DNA from: Vibrio cortegadensis
GTDB lineage: Bacteria > Pseudomonadota > Gammaproteobacteria > Enterobacterales > Vibrionaceae
Direction of reading: 5' to 3'
DNA length: 64,000 nt
Assembly (NCBI RefSeq): GCF_024347395.1
Contig: NZ_AP025472.1
Span: forward strand, 682,001 to 746,000
Shown piece by piece: positions 26,181-35,722 of this stretch. The first letter of the stretch is position 1. Every line of letters starts with the position of its first letter. A model generated the notes under the pieces. The model saw only the letters and a program-made list of their open reading frames with translations, ran no database searches and had not been told where the DNA came from. The position numbers and the translations under genes are program-made.

Positions 26181-26489
26181 ATGATCCAAGAAGTGATAGA
26201 GTCGAAACTACATAATACTTTTAAGCCAGAGTATTTGAATGTGATAAACGAAAGCTACATGCATAACGTTCCCCCTGGTTCTGAGAGTCACTTTAAAGTG
26301 ATTGTTGTCAGTAACGAGTTCGAAGGCAAGAGACTCATTGCTCGACATAGGCTTATTAATGTTGCATTAGCTGACGAATTGAAAAATAACATTCATGCGC
26401 TTTCAATCCACACATACACGGAATCAGAATGGAGAATCGAAAGAGATGGCGTGCCTGATAGCCCGATGTGTATGGGGGGAGATAAATAA
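26181..26489 (+). CDS. bolA: BolA family protein
   Basis: A 102-aa BolA-like protein. Such proteins pair with monothiol glutaredoxins in iron-sulfur trafficking and, in E. coli, affect morphology and stationary-phase responses. The conserved GSESHFKVIVVSNEFEGKRLIARHRLINVAL region includes the His residues used for cluster sharing. GGAAGAGCA lies before the ATG. It stands alone, 430 bp ahead of nqrA. Confidence 0.93.
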   Translation: MIQEVIESKLHNTFKPEYLNVINESYMHNVPPGSESHFKVIVVSNEFEGKRLIARHRLINVALADELKNNIHALSIHTYTESEWRIERDGVPDSPMCMGGDK

Positions 26490-26919
26490 TCGGTTTTTAT
26501 AAATAGGTTTTGCTCTTTATATATGCTGTGTTGATAAGAAGAAAATTAACAGTGTTTCAACATGTGAGAAATGTAATGGATTTAAAGTAAAATATTTCCA
26601 TTTATGAATATTGGTATACCTCTAAAGTATAATGCGGTGAGTAATTGTGCGACACATCAAAGTTATCAATATTCGCAAGCCTATATACAGCAATTCCTCG
26701 TAAATAAAATGTCTATTCAAGCGGTTGGTCATGGCATCCCATTCTAAAAAGATGCTAAACTACTGCACCTAATAAATAGCAATTACTGATTGTAATTGTC
26801 TTTTTAAGAGAATGTTGCGATCTTGGTGTGTCATTATACTAAGGCCGGACACTTAAATGTCGTGTCTAAATGTTACGCAATTAAAGAATCTTTTTCCCGA
26901 TAAAGTAGTGCAAGCGCGT
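26490..26919. other. bolA-nqrA intergenic region
   Basis: This 430-bp AT-rich stretch must hold the nqr promoter. A TATACT hexamer at about 26834 is a candidate -10, but no well-spaced -35 is evident. The frame of nqrA stays open back to an ATG at 26857. I see no RNA gene. Confidence 0.4.
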
Positions 26920-28260
26920 ATGATTACAATAAAGAAGGGCTTGGATCTTCCTATTGCAGGAACTCCATCCCAGGTGATTAATGATGGTAAGTCCATCAAT
27001 AAAGTCGCCTTGCTTGGCGAAGAGTACGTTGGTATGCGTCCTACGATGCATGCTCGCGTTGGTGATGAAGTAAAAAAAGGTCAAATTCTTTTTGAAGATA
27101 AGAAGAATTTGGGCGTTAAATTTACTTCTCCAGCAAGCGGTAAAGTTATCGAAATTAATCGTGGTGCTAAACGTGTACTTCAATCTGTTGTTATTGAAGT
27201 TGCAGGTAATGAGCAAATTACGTTTGATAGCTTTGAAGCTAGCCAATTAGCTAAACTTGACCGTCAAGCGGTTAAAGCTCAGTTAATTGAGTCTGGTTCA
27301 TGGACCGCTCTGCGAACTCGTCCGTTCAGCAAGGTTCCAGCCATTGAGTCTACAACTCAGGCCATTTTCGTTACTGCTATGGATACCAATCCACTCGCAG
27401 CAGAGCCTGAATTGATTATTAATGAACAGTCTGATGCATTTATTGCCGGCCTGGACATTCTATCGACTCTAACTGATGGCAAGGTGTACGTTTGTAAAAA
27501 AGGTACAAGCCTTCCTCGTTCGGCTCAACCAAACATCGAAGAACACGTTTTTGATGGCCCTCACCCAGCAGGTCTTGCTGGTACGCACATGCATTACCTA
27601 TATCCGGTAAATGCTGAAAATGTTGCGTGGAGCATTAACTATCAGGACGTTATCGCTTTCGGTAAGCTTTTCCTTACCGGTGAAATCTACACAGATCGTG
27701 TTGTTTCTCTTGCGGGTCCAGTGGTAAATAACCCTCGTCTTGTTCGTACTCAGCTTGGTGCTAGCCTTGATGAGTTAACGGATAATGAGTTAATTCCTGG
27801 CGAAGTTCGTGTTATTTCAGGTTCTGTTCTGAATGGTGTTCATGCTACCGGCCCTCATGCTTTCCTTGGCCGTTACCATCAGCAAGTGTCTGTTCTTCGT
27901 GAAGGTCGCGAGAAAGAGCTATTCGGTTGGGCTATGCCTGGTAAGAATAAGTTCTCTGTTACTCGCTCATTCCTTGGTCACTTATTCAATGGTCAGTTGT
28001 TTAATATGACAACGACAACGAATGGTAGTGATCGTGCAATGGTTCCAATTGGTAATTACGAAAAAGTAATGCCACTTGATATGGAACCTACATTGCTTCT
28101 TCGTGATCTATGTGCTGGTGACATCGATAGCGCACAGAGCCTTGGTGCTCTTGAATTAGATGAAGATGATTTGGCATTGTGCACCTTTGTATGTCCAGGT
28201 AAGTACGAATATGGTCAATTACTTCGTGAATGCCTAGACAAGATTGAGAAGGAAGGATAA
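26920..28260 (+). CDS. nqrA: Na+-translocating NADH:quinone oxidoreductase subunit A
   Basis: A 446-aa cytoplasmic-facing subunit that contributes to ubiquinone binding in the sodium-pumping NADH dehydrogenase. The protein starts MITIKKGLDLPIAGTPSQVI, the known mature start in Vibrio. For that reason I reject the longer in-frame ATG at 26857, even though no strong ribosome-binding site precedes 26920. Conserved blocks include GPHPAGLAGTHMHYLYPV and PLAAEPELI. First gene of nqrABCDEF-apbE-nqrM. Confidence 0.96.
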   Translation: MITIKKGLDLPIAGTPSQVINDGKSINKVALLGEEYVGMRPTMHARVGDEVKKGQILFEDKKNLGVKFTSPASGKVIEINRGAKRVLQSVVIEVAGNEQITFDSFEASQLAKLDRQAVKAQLIESGSWTALRTRPFSKVPAIESTTQAIFVTAMDTNPLAAEPELIINEQSDAFIAGLDILSTLTDGKVYVCKKGTSLPRSAQPNIEEHVFDGPHPAGLAGTHMHYLYPVNAENVAWSINYQDVIAFGKLFLTGEIYTDRVVSLAGPVVNNPRLVRTQLGASLDELTDNELIPGEVRVISGSVLNGVHATGPHAFLGRYHQQVSVLREGREKELFGWAMPGKNKFSVTRSFLGHLFNGQLFNMTTTTNGSDRAMVPIGNYEKVMPLDMEPTLLLRDLCAGDIDSAQSLGALELDEDDLALCTFVCPGKYEYGQLLRECLDKIEKEG

Positions 28261-28264
28261 TTCC

Positions 28265-29506
28265 ATGCTTAAGAAGTTTCTTGAAGACATCGAGCATCAT
28301 TTTGAACCTGGCGGCAAACATGAAAAATGGTTTGCACTGTATGAAGCAACGGCAACGTTGTTCTACACGCCTGGTACAGTAACAAAACGTAGCTCGCATG
28401 TTCGTGATAGCGTTGATTTAAAACGTATCATGATTATGGTTTGGTTAGCCGTATTCCCAGCAATGTTCTGGGGTATGTATAACGCTGGTGGTCAAGCGAT
28501 CGCTGCGCTAACACATATGTACTCTGGTGCTGAACTAGTATCAGTGGTAGCAGGTAACTGGCATTACTGGTTAACAGAAATGCTTGGCGGTTCCATCTCT
28601 GCGGATGCAGGTTGGGGCAGTAAAATGCTACTGGGTTCGACTTACTTCCTACCAATTTACGCTACTGTCTTTTTAGTGGGCGGATTTTGGGAAGTGTTGT
28701 TCTGTATGGTGCGTAAACATGAAGTTAACGAAGGTTTCTTTGTTACCTCTATTTTATTCGCACTGATTGTTCCACCGACGCTTCCTCTATGGCAAGCAGC
28801 ACTAGGTATTACCTTTGGTGTTGTCGTAGCTAAAGAGATCTTTGGTGGTACAGGTCGTAACTTCCTAAACCCTGCACTTGCTGGCCGTGCGTTCCTTTTC
28901 TTTGCATACCCTGCACAGATTTCTGGTGACGTAGTATGGACTGCAGCTGATGGTTTCTCTGGCGCAACTGCTCTTAGCCAATGGGCTCAAGGTGGTAGCG
29001 GTGAACTAATGAATATCGTGACAGGTGAAGCTATCACTTGGATGGATGCATTCGTTGGTAACATTCCAGGCTCTATTGGTGAAGTGTCTACACTAGCTCT
29101 TATGCTTGGTGCTGCAATGATTGTTTACATGGGCATTGCTTCATGGCGCATCATTGTCGGTGTAATGCTAGGTATGATCGCGGTTTCAACACTATTTAAC
29201 CTAGTAGGTTCAGATACTAACGCAATGTTTAGCATGCCTTGGCACTGGCACCTAGTACTTGGTGGTTTTGCATTCGGTATGTTCTTCATGGCAACCGACC
29301 CTGTATCTGCATCATTTACTGATAAAGGTAAGTTAGCTTACGGTATCCTTATCGGCGCAATGTGTGTGATGATTCGTGTTGTTAACCCAGCATACCCAGA
29401 AGGTATGATGCTGGCGATTCTATTCGCTAACCTATTTGCTCCTCTGTTCGACCACATTGTGATCGAGAAGAATATCAAACGGAGACTAGCTCGCTATGGC
29501 AAGTAA
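28265..29506 (+). CDS. nqrB: Na+-NQR subunit B
   Basis: A 413-aa integral membrane subunit with about ten helices. It carries covalently bound FMN through a threonine in the SGAT motif (DGFSGATALSQWAQ) and a riboflavin. It forms part of the Na+ path with NqrD and NqrE. ATG 28265 is preceded by AAGGA, replacing the longer frame from 28244. Its last bases overlap the start of nqrC. Confidence 0.96.
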   Translation: MLKKFLEDIEHHFEPGGKHEKWFALYEATATLFYTPGTVTKRSSHVRDSVDLKRIMIMVWLAVFPAMFWGMYNAGGQAIAALTHMYSGAELVSVVAGNWHYWLTEMLGGSISADAGWGSKMLLGSTYFLPIYATVFLVGGFWEVLFCMVRKHEVNEGFFVTSILFALIVPPTLPLWQAALGITFGVVVAKEIFGGTGRNFLNPALAGRAFLFFAYPAQISGDVVWTAADGFSGATALSQWAQGGSGELMNIVTGEAITWMDAFVGNIPGSIGEVSTLALMLGAAMIVYMGIASWRIIVGVMLGMIAVSTLFNLVGSDTNAMFSMPWHWHLVLGGFAFGMFFMATDPVSASFTDKGKLAYGILIGAMCVMIRVVNPAYPEGMMLAILFANLFAPLFDHIVIEKNIKRRLARYGK

Positions 29507-30266
29507 TAACGATAGCATTAAAAAGACGCTGTTTGTTGTTATCGCATTGAGCCTAGTGTGCTCAATCATCGTATCAACAGCAGCTGTTAGCCTGCGTGAT
29601 AAGCAGAAAGCAAATGCAGTGCTAGATAAGCAAAGTAAGATTGTTGAAGTTGCAGGTCTTGATACTGAAGGTAAGAAGATCCCTGATCTTTTCGCTCAGT
29701 ACATCGAACCTCGTCTGGTTGACTTTTCTACTGGTGAGTTTGTTGACGGCGATGCTGCAACTTACGACCAGCGTAAAGCGGCTAAAGATAAGAACTTATC
29801 GATCAAACTGACTGCTGAACAAGATAAAGCGAAAATCATCCGCCGCGCTAACGAAGGTCTTGTATACCTAGTTAAAGATGGCAGTGCTGTATCAAAAGTT
29901 ATCATTCCGGTTCACGGTAGTGGTCTTTGGTCGATGATGTACGCATTTGTTGCAGTAGAAACCGATGGTAACACTGTTGCGGGTATTACTTACTACGAAC
30001 AGGGTGAAACTCCTGGACTTGGTGGTGAAGTAGAAAACCCAAGATGGCGTGCTCAATTCGTGGGTAAGAAACTGTTTGATGAGAACCATAAACCAGCGAT
30101 TAAAGTGGTTAAAGGTGGCGCTCCTCAAGGTTCTGAACACGGCGTTGATGGCCTATCTGGCGCAACCTTAACGGGTAACGGTGTTCAAGGTACTTTTGAC
30201 TTCTGGTTAGGTGATGAAGGCTTTGGTCCTTTCCTAGCTAAAGTGCGTGATGGAGGTTTGAACTAA
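29496..30266 (+). CDS. nqrC: Na+-NQR subunit C
   Basis: A 256-aa subunit with one N-terminal membrane helix (TLFVVIALSLVCSIIVSTAAVSL) and a periplasmic domain. That domain carries the second covalent FMN at the threonine of GLSGATLTGNG. The start overlaps nqrB by 11 bases, and the stop overlaps the nqrD start (TAATG). Confidence 0.96.
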   Translation: MASNNDSIKKTLFVVIALSLVCSIIVSTAAVSLRDKQKANAVLDKQSKIVEVAGLDTEGKKIPDLFAQYIEPRLVDFSTGEFVDGDAATYDQRKAAKDKNLSIKLTAEQDKAKIIRRANEGLVYLVKDGSAVSKVIIPVHGSGLWSMMYAFVAVETDGNTVAGITYYEQGETPGLGGEVENPRWRAQFVGKKLFDENHKPAIKVVKGGAPQGSEHGVDGLSGATLTGNGVQGTFDFWLGDEGFGPFLAKVRDGGLN

Positions 30267-30898
30267 TGGCTAGTGCAAACGATATTAAAAAGAGCATTTT
30301 AGCGCCAGTGTTGGATAACAACCCTATCGCGTTACAAGTTCTTGGTGTGTGTTCTGCTCTTGCGGTAACCACTAAATTAGAAACTGCCTTTGTAATGACG
30401 CTTGCTGTAACTTTTGTAACAGCACTGTCTAACTTCTTTGTTTCTTCAATTCGCAACCATATTCCTGGTAGTGTGCGTATTATCGTTCAAATGGCGATCA
30501 TTGCATCTCTAGTAATCGTGGTAGACCAAGTACTTAAAGCTTACTTATACGATATTTCTAAGCAGCTTTCTGTATTCGTTGGTTTGATCATTACGAACTG
30601 TATCGTAATGGGTCGTGCGGAAGCATTTGCAATGAAATCAGCGCCAATTCCTTCTCTTATTGATGGTATTGGTAATGGCTTAGGCTACGGTTTCGTTCTG
30701 ATTACTGTTGGATTTTTCCGCGAACTATTCGGTTCAGGTAAGTTGTTCGGCATGGAGGTTCTACCTCTAATCAGTGAAGGTGGCTGGTATCAACCAAACG
30801 GTATGATGCTACTCGCACCATCGGCGTTCTTCTTAATCGGTTTCATGATCTGGGCTATCCGTATCATTCGACCTGAACAAGTAGAAGCGAAGGAGTAA
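30266..30898 (+). CDS. nqrD: Na+-NQR subunit D
   Basis: A 210-aa hydrophobic membrane subunit with six predicted helices, homologous to NqrE in an inverted arrangement. The helix segments GVCSALAVTTKLETAF and LIITNCIVMGRAEAFA contain the conserved cysteines that hold an iron centre between NqrD and NqrE. It is translationally coupled to nqrC. Confidence 0.96.
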   Translation: MASANDIKKSILAPVLDNNPIALQVLGVCSALAVTTKLETAFVMTLAVTFVTALSNFFVSSIRNHIPGSVRIIVQMAIIASLVIVVDQVLKAYLYDISKQLSVFVGLIITNCIVMGRAEAFAMKSAPIPSLIDGIGNGLGYGFVLITVGFFRELFGSGKLFGMEVLPLISEGGWYQPNGMMLLAPSAFFLIGFMIWAIRIIRPEQVEAKE

Positions 30899-30905
30899 GG
30901 TAAAA

Positions 30906-31502
30906 ATGGAACATTATATTAGTTTACTCGTTAAATCGATCTTCATTGAAAATATGGCGCTCTCTTTCTTCCTAGGTATGTGTACATTCCTAGCGGTTTC
31001 AAAGAAAGTGAAAACCTCTTTTGGTCTTGGTATTGCCGTTGTTGTTGTATTGACGATTGCTGTTCCTGTAAACAACTTGGTTTACACATTTGTACTAAAA
31101 GAGAATGCGTTGCTTGATGGCGTGGATTTAAGCTTCCTTAACTTCATTACCTTCATTGGTGTAATTGCAGCTCTAGTACAAATCCTTGAGATGGTACTGG
31201 ATCGCTTTTTCCCACCTTTGTACAACGCACTTGGTATCTTCCTTCCGCTGATCACAGTTAACTGTGCGATCTTTGGTGGTGTATCTTTCATGGTTCAACG
31301 TGATTATAACTTCGTTGAGTCAGTGGTATACGGCTTTGGTTCTGGTGTGGGTTGGATGTTAGCTATCGTGGCACTTGCTGGTATTCGTGAGAAGATGAAA
31401 TATTCAGATGTACCTCCAGGCCTTCGTGGTCTAGGCATCACTTTCATCACAGTAGGTTTGATGGCGTTAGGCTTCATGTCTTTCTCTGGTGTTCAACTGT
31501 AA
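30906..31502 (+). CDS. nqrE: Na+-NQR subunit E
   Basis: A 198-aa six-helix membrane subunit paired with NqrD. LGMCTFLAVSKKVKTSFGLG and the LPLITVNCAIFGGVSF segment provide the iron-ligating cysteines. AAGGAGTAAGG precedes the ATG. Only seven bases separate it from nqrD. Confidence 0.96.
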   Translation: MEHYISLLVKSIFIENMALSFFLGMCTFLAVSKKVKTSFGLGIAVVVVLTIAVPVNNLVYTFVLKENALLDGVDLSFLNFITFIGVIAALVQILEMVLDRFFPPLYNALGIFLPLITVNCAIFGGVSFMVQRDYNFVESVVYGFGSGVGWMLAIVALAGIREKMKYSDVPPGLRGLGITFITVGLMALGFMSFSGVQL

Positions 31503-31537
31503 GTCGGGTAAACCGCACAATATTTAAGGAATAGTTG

Positions 31538-32761
31538 ATGGATATTATTCTTGGAGTAGTGATGTTTACTCTGATTGTACTTGTTCTAGTATTAGTAATT
31601 TTATTTGCTAAATCTAAGCTTGTACCGTCAGGTGACGTGACTATCTCAGTAAACGGTGACCCAGAGAAAGCATTTAAAACTTCTCCAGGTGACAAACTAC
31701 TTAACGCAATGGCGGGTAGTGGTATTTTCGTTTCTTCTGCTTGTGGTGGCGGTGGCTCTTGTGGTCAGTGTCGTGTAAAAGTTAAATCTGGCGGTGGCGA
31801 TATTCTACCAACAGAACTTAGCCACATCAGCAAAGGTGAAGCTCGTGAAGGCGAACGTCTAGCATGTCAGGTAGCCGTTAAAACTGACATGGAAATCGAA
31901 CTTCCAGAAGAGATCTTTGGTGTTAAAAAATGGGAATGTACTGTTATCTCTAATGATAACGAAGCAACCTTCATCAAAGAACTTGCTCTTGCGATCCCAG
32001 AAGGTGAAGAAGTTCCGTTTAAAGCTGGTGGTTACATCCAGATTGAAGCTGAACCGCATCACATCAAATACGCTGATTTCGATATTCCAGAAGAGTATCG
32101 TGGTGACTGGGATAAGTTTAACTTGTTCCGTTATGAGTCAATCGTTACTGAACCTTCGATTCGTGCTTACTCTATGGCGTCATACCCAGAAGAGAAAGGC
32201 ATTATTAAGCTTAACGTACGTATTGCGACTCCGCCGCCAAACAACCCAGACGTGCCACCAGGCGTGATGTCATCTTACATCTGGTCACTGAAAGAAGGTG
32301 ATAAGTGTACAATTTCTGGTCCATTTGGTGAGTTCTTCGCAAAAGAAACTGACAATGAGATGGTCTTCATTGGTGGTGGTGCTGGTATGGCTCCAATGCG
32401 TTCTCATATCTTCGACCAACTTAAGCGTCTTAACTCTACTCGTAAGATGTCTTACTGGTACGGTGCGCGTTCTAAACGTGAAATGTTCTACATTGAAGAT
32501 TTTGACGGCCTAGCGGCTGCGAATGAAAACTTCGTATGGCATTGTGCACTTTCAGATCCTCAGCCAGAAGATAACTGGGATGGTTACACAGGCTTTATTC
32601 ACAACGTACTTTATGAAAACTACTTGAAAGATCATGAAGCACCAGAAGATTGTGAATATTACATGTGTGGTCCACCAATGATGAATGCTGCTGTAATCGG
32701 CATGCTGAAAGATCTTGGTGTTGAAGATGAAAACATCTTGCTTGATGACTTTGGTGGTTAA
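31538..32761 (+). CDS. nqrF: Na+-NQR subunit F (NADH dehydrogenase)
   Basis: A 407-aa flavoprotein that takes electrons from NADH. It has an N-terminal membrane helix, then a ferredoxin domain with the 2Fe-2S cysteines in SACGGGGSCGQC and LACQ. A ferredoxin reductase domain follows, with FAD motif RAYSMASYP and NADH motif GGGAGMAPMRSH. ATG 31538 has AAGGAA at six-base spacing; the TTG just before it is not favoured. A short gap separates it from apbE. Confidence 0.96.
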   Translation: MDIILGVVMFTLIVLVLVLVILFAKSKLVPSGDVTISVNGDPEKAFKTSPGDKLLNAMAGSGIFVSSACGGGGSCGQCRVKVKSGGGDILPTELSHISKGEAREGERLACQVAVKTDMEIELPEEIFGVKKWECTVISNDNEATFIKELALAIPEGEEVPFKAGGYIQIEAEPHHIKYADFDIPEEYRGDWDKFNLFRYESIVTEPSIRAYSMASYPEEKGIIKLNVRIATPPPNNPDVPPGVMSSYIWSLKEGDKCTISGPFGEFFAKETDNEMVFIGGGAGMAPMRSHIFDQLKRLNSTRKMSYWYGARSKREMFYIEDFDGLAAANENFVWHCALSDPQPEDNWDGYTGFIHNVLYENYLKDHEAPEDCEYYMCGPPMMNAAVIGMLKDLGVEDENILLDDFGG

Positions 32762-32906
32762 TCTACCTAAGTGATTGAATCTATGGCTGACTCTTTGGAG
32801 TCAGCCATTTGTTTTTTAGAATTAGATTATTCATTTATAGCTATTCATTGATTCCCTTTTTTGGTGAGTACCTATAAATCAGTTATTTATACTCAAGGAG
32901 TTGCTA

Positions 32907-33950
32907 GTGAAATTCAGTATTATTCACCTAGCTAAAAATATTAAATTTTGGTTTGTGACACTTATCTCGATTACAACTATTGTTGCTTGTACGCAACCTC
33001 GTGAACAGGTGCATTTAAGTGGTCCTACGATGGGGACAAGCTACAATGTTAAGTACATAACACTTGAGAACACACCTAAAGCTGAAGCGCTTCAAGTTGA
33101 AATTGATCGCTTACTCGAAGAAGTTAATGATCAGATGTCGACGTATCGAAAAGGCTCTGAGCTAAGCCGTTTTAACCAGTATCAAGGTTTAGATGCATTC
33201 GAAGTATCAAAGCAAACGGCATTGGTTGTGAAAGAAGCGATACGTTTGAACGGTCTTACATTAGGTGCATTAGATGTAACCGTTGGGCCTTTAGTGAATT
33301 TATGGGGCTTTGGTCCAGAGGCAAGACCGGAAGTTGTACCTACTGATGAAGAGCTTAAAGCCCGTCAGGCGAATGTTGGTATTGAACACCTGACAGCGAC
33401 GAGTTCGTCGTTAACTAAGGATATCCCTAACCTGTATGTTGATTTATCAACGATTGCAAAAGGGTGGGGGGTTGATGTTGTTGCTGATTACCTTGAGTCT
33501 CAAGGAATTCTTGATTACATGGTTGAAGTCGGTGGTGAAATTCGTCTGAAAGGGAAAAACCGAGAAGACATCGGCTGGCGTATCGCGATTGAAAAACCAA
33601 GTGCTGATGAGCGTACTATTCAAGAAATTATTGAACCGGGTGACATGGCGGTTGCGACATCTGGTGATTACAGAATTTATTTTGAAAGAGATGGGATTCG
33701 TTATTCCCATATTATTAACCCAGAAACGGGTAAGCCAATTCGTCATAAAGTGGTCTCTGTGACGGTATTGGATCCTTCATCGATGACAGCTGATGGTTTA
33801 GCTACTGGCTTAATGGTGTTGGGGGAAGAGAAAGGCATGGAAGTCGCAAATCAGAAAAACATACCTGTATTTATGGTTGTGAAAACAGAAGGCGGATTTG
33901 AAGAGATCGCTTCTGAAGCATTCAAACCATTTATGAAGAAATATAAATAA
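32907..33950 (+). CDS. apbE: FAD:protein FMN transferase ApbE
   Basis: A 347-aa lipoprotein-type flavin transferase that attaches FMN to the SGAT threonines of NqrB and NqrC using FAD. The N-terminal membrane segment ends in a lipobox (TIVACTQ). The substrate-binding start GPTMGTSYNVKY and the metal and FAD segment VDLSTIAKGWGVD are visible, as is SHIINPETGKP. GTG 32907 is preferred over TTG 32901 because AAGGAG lies six bases before it. Its place in the nqr operon fixes its substrates. Confidence 0.95.
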   Translation: MKFSIIHLAKNIKFWFVTLISITTIVACTQPREQVHLSGPTMGTSYNVKYITLENTPKAEALQVEIDRLLEEVNDQMSTYRKGSELSRFNQYQGLDAFEVSKQTALVVKEAIRLNGLTLGALDVTVGPLVNLWGFGPEARPEVVPTDEELKARQANVGIEHLTATSSSLTKDIPNLYVDLSTIAKGWGVDVVADYLESQGILDYMVEVGGEIRLKGKNREDIGWRIAIEKPSADERTIQEIIEPGDMAVATSGDYRIYFERDGIRYSHIINPETGKPIRHKVVSVTVLDPSSMTADGLATGLMVLGEEKGMEVANQKNIPVFMVVKTEGGFEEIASEAFKPFMKKYK

Positions 33951-33964
33951 GAGCGAGCGATAAA

Positions 33965-34219
33965 ATGAATACATTTTTGATTACATTCGGAGCGTTTCTA
34001 GCTTTTGTTGTGGCGATGTCGGTTGGTTACATCGTACAGAAAAAGGTAGTGAAAGGAAGCTGTGGCGGTCTTGGTGCTGTAGGTATCGATAAGGTATGTA
34101 ATTGTCCTGAACCTTGTGATGCACGTAAGAAGCGTGAAGCGAGAGAAGCGATGCGAGAAGAAAAACTTGCCGCTCGAAATGAGCAACTTGCTGCATGGGA
34201 AAAAGACCGAATCGCTTAA
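33965..34219 (+). CDS. nqrM: Na+-NQR maturation protein NqrM
   Basis: An 84-aa protein (former DUF539) required for assembly of Na+-NQR. It is thought to deliver iron to the NqrD/NqrE centre. It has one N-terminal membrane helix and four cysteines (GSCGGLG, VCNCPEPC), followed by a charged helical tail. It is located right after apbE, as in Vibrio, and ends the operon with a strong terminator. Confidence 0.94.
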   Translation: MNTFLITFGAFLAFVVAMSVGYIVQKKVVKGSCGGLGAVGIDKVCNCPEPCDARKKREAREAMREEKLAARNEQLAAWEKDRIA

Positions 34220-34250
34220 GCAAACCGCTTAGAACAATATGATATTTCTC

Positions 34251-34283
34251 AAAACCCAAAACAGTTTGTTTTGGGTTTTATTT
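34251..34283 (+). terminator. nqr operon terminator
   Basis: AAAACCCAAAACA and TTGTTTTGGGTTTTATTTTA form a stem with a short loop and a T-rich tail. The A-rich arm may also serve the convergent cyclase gene. Confidence 0.82.
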
Positions 34284-34302
34284 TATCTGATGAGTACCAC
34301 TA

Positions 34303-35517
34303 TCATTCATACACAATCCTATTTCTTCCCTCATTTTTGGCTTGATACAGTCGATCATCGGCTTGAGTTATCTGCTCATCTAAGCTTGCTGGGGTGTTAG
34401 ATGTGCCGACACTGATGGTAATGGATATTGGTTCGCCATTATGACTGATCTCGGTCTTCTCTATTCGTTTTCTCATTCTTTCCAATTGTTGGATGAATTC
34501 GTTAAACGGTGAGCATGATTGAATACAAAACTCTTCACCACCAAAGCGGGCAACCACGTCATCTTTAAAGTAAATGCTTAATATATGGCTTAGAGTGACT
34601 AAAACGCTGTCACCACCATCATGACCATAGGTGTCGTTTACCTTTTTGAAATGGTCAATATCAATCATCGCAATATTGCGCTTATTACAACCATCACAAA
34701 CTTGATTAAACAGGTAGCGTCGATTCCATAAGCCAGTAAGCGCGTCTTGATTAGCCATTTTATACAATTTGTCAGTGGCTTCTTTCATGTCTAAAACCTG
34801 ATGGACACGACAGAAGAACTCTTCTTGATTAAATGGTTTGTATAAAAAATCGTTTGCTCCCGCCTTAAGAAAACGCGCGGTCATTGCTCTGTCATCACTA
34901 CCTGATAACCCTAAAATGGCAAGTTGATTTCTATCATAGGTCATACGGATGTCACGAGTCATTTGAATGCCATCTTTTTCAGGCATATCGTGATCCGTAA
35001 TAATTAAGGTGATATCAGGGTGCTTCTGGAGAAGAGAGATCGCCTGATTACCATTTTCAGCTTCAATGGTCTGAATGTATTGATGCTCTAAAAGCTGTAC
35101 TACATGGCGTCGGACCGTCGACGAATCATCAACAACGAGGGCTTTATGGTTTCGGTTATTAATCAGTCGCTGAACTAAAATGAGTAAGTAGGCAATGGAA
35201 GCTTGGCTATCTTTAAAAATATAGTCGAGCACACCTTTAGACAGTATTTGCTCACGGGCATTTTCTTGAACCATAGCCGTGAGGACAATAACTCTGTGAT
35301 TAAAGCTTAAAACTAGGTCAATAATTTCACCGTCTTGACCATCTGGTAAGCAGTAATCGAGCACGGTACATAAAAAATCAGACTCTGAATTTAAAATTAT
35401 TCTCGCTTGTTCGACAGACTCCGCCAGTACCACCTCGCAACCTATTTGAGTGAGTTGCTGATGTAAATAGCTACGAAACGCCCGACTGTCTTCAACGACT
35501 AGTATTTTATTACTCAA
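34303..35517 (-). CDS. Response regulator diguanylate cyclase (REC-REC-GGDEF)
   Basis: A 404-aa cytoplasmic protein with two receiver domains and a GGDEF domain that would make c-di-GMP. Receiver 1 covers about residues 3-115 (VVEDSRAF, phospho-acceptor Asp in VLDYCLPDGQ). Receiver 2 covers about 125-240 (VVDDSSTVRR, IITDHDMPEKDG). The cyclase domain has ARFGGEEFCIQ, an intact active site of the GGEEF form. PleD has the same order. It starts at TTG with GGGA upstream. No cognate kinase is adjacent. An RxxD inhibitory site is not obvious. Confidence 0.92.
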   Translation of the reverse strand: MSNKILVVEDSRAFRSYLHQQLTQIGCEVVLAESVEQARIILNSESDFLCTVLDYCLPDGQDGEIIDLVLSFNHRVIVLTAMVQENAREQILSKGVLDYIFKDSQASIAYLLILVQRLINNRNHKALVVDDSSTVRRHVVQLLEHQYIQTIEAENGNQAISLLQKHPDITLIITDHDMPEKDGIQMTRDIRMTYDRNQLAILGLSGSDDRAMTARFLKAGANDFLYKPFNQEEFFCRVHQVLDMKEATDKLYKMANQDALTGLWNRRYLFNQVCDGCNKRNIAMIDIDHFKKVNDTYGHDGGDSVLVTLSHILSIYFKDDVVARFGGEEFCIQSCSPFNEFIQQLERMRKRIEKTEISHNGEPISITISVGTSNTPASLDEQITQADDRLYQAKNEGRNRIVYE

Positions 35518-35683
35518 TCAAATGTCCCTATCGATCAGTATTGATTCAAATTGTACAGACTCACGTCTATCATAAAAAATGATATTTTTATAAATCATTG
35601 GTGAATTTATGTTTAATTACTACTTTATCATTAATATTGAGGGGGAAACGCCATAATTACCAATTTACCAATGAATAATTATA

Positions 35684-35699
35684 CTGGTATTATATACAG
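35684..35699 (+). promoter_or_regulatory. LexA (SOS) box upstream of dinB
   Basis: CTGG-TATTATAT-ACAG, flanked as TACTGGTATTATATACAGT, matches the LexA consensus CTGT-N8-ACAG except for one base. It lies 23 bases before the dinB start. SOS induction of dinB is well established in gammaproteobacteria. Confidence 0.85.
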
Positions 35700-35722
35700 T
35701 TCGATAATTGGGGGATGTAGTG

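Noticed and set aside
26857..26919. Longer NqrA start giving 21 extra residues
   Set aside because: Vibrio NqrA is known to begin MITIKKGLDLPIAG. The extension has no ribosome-binding site.
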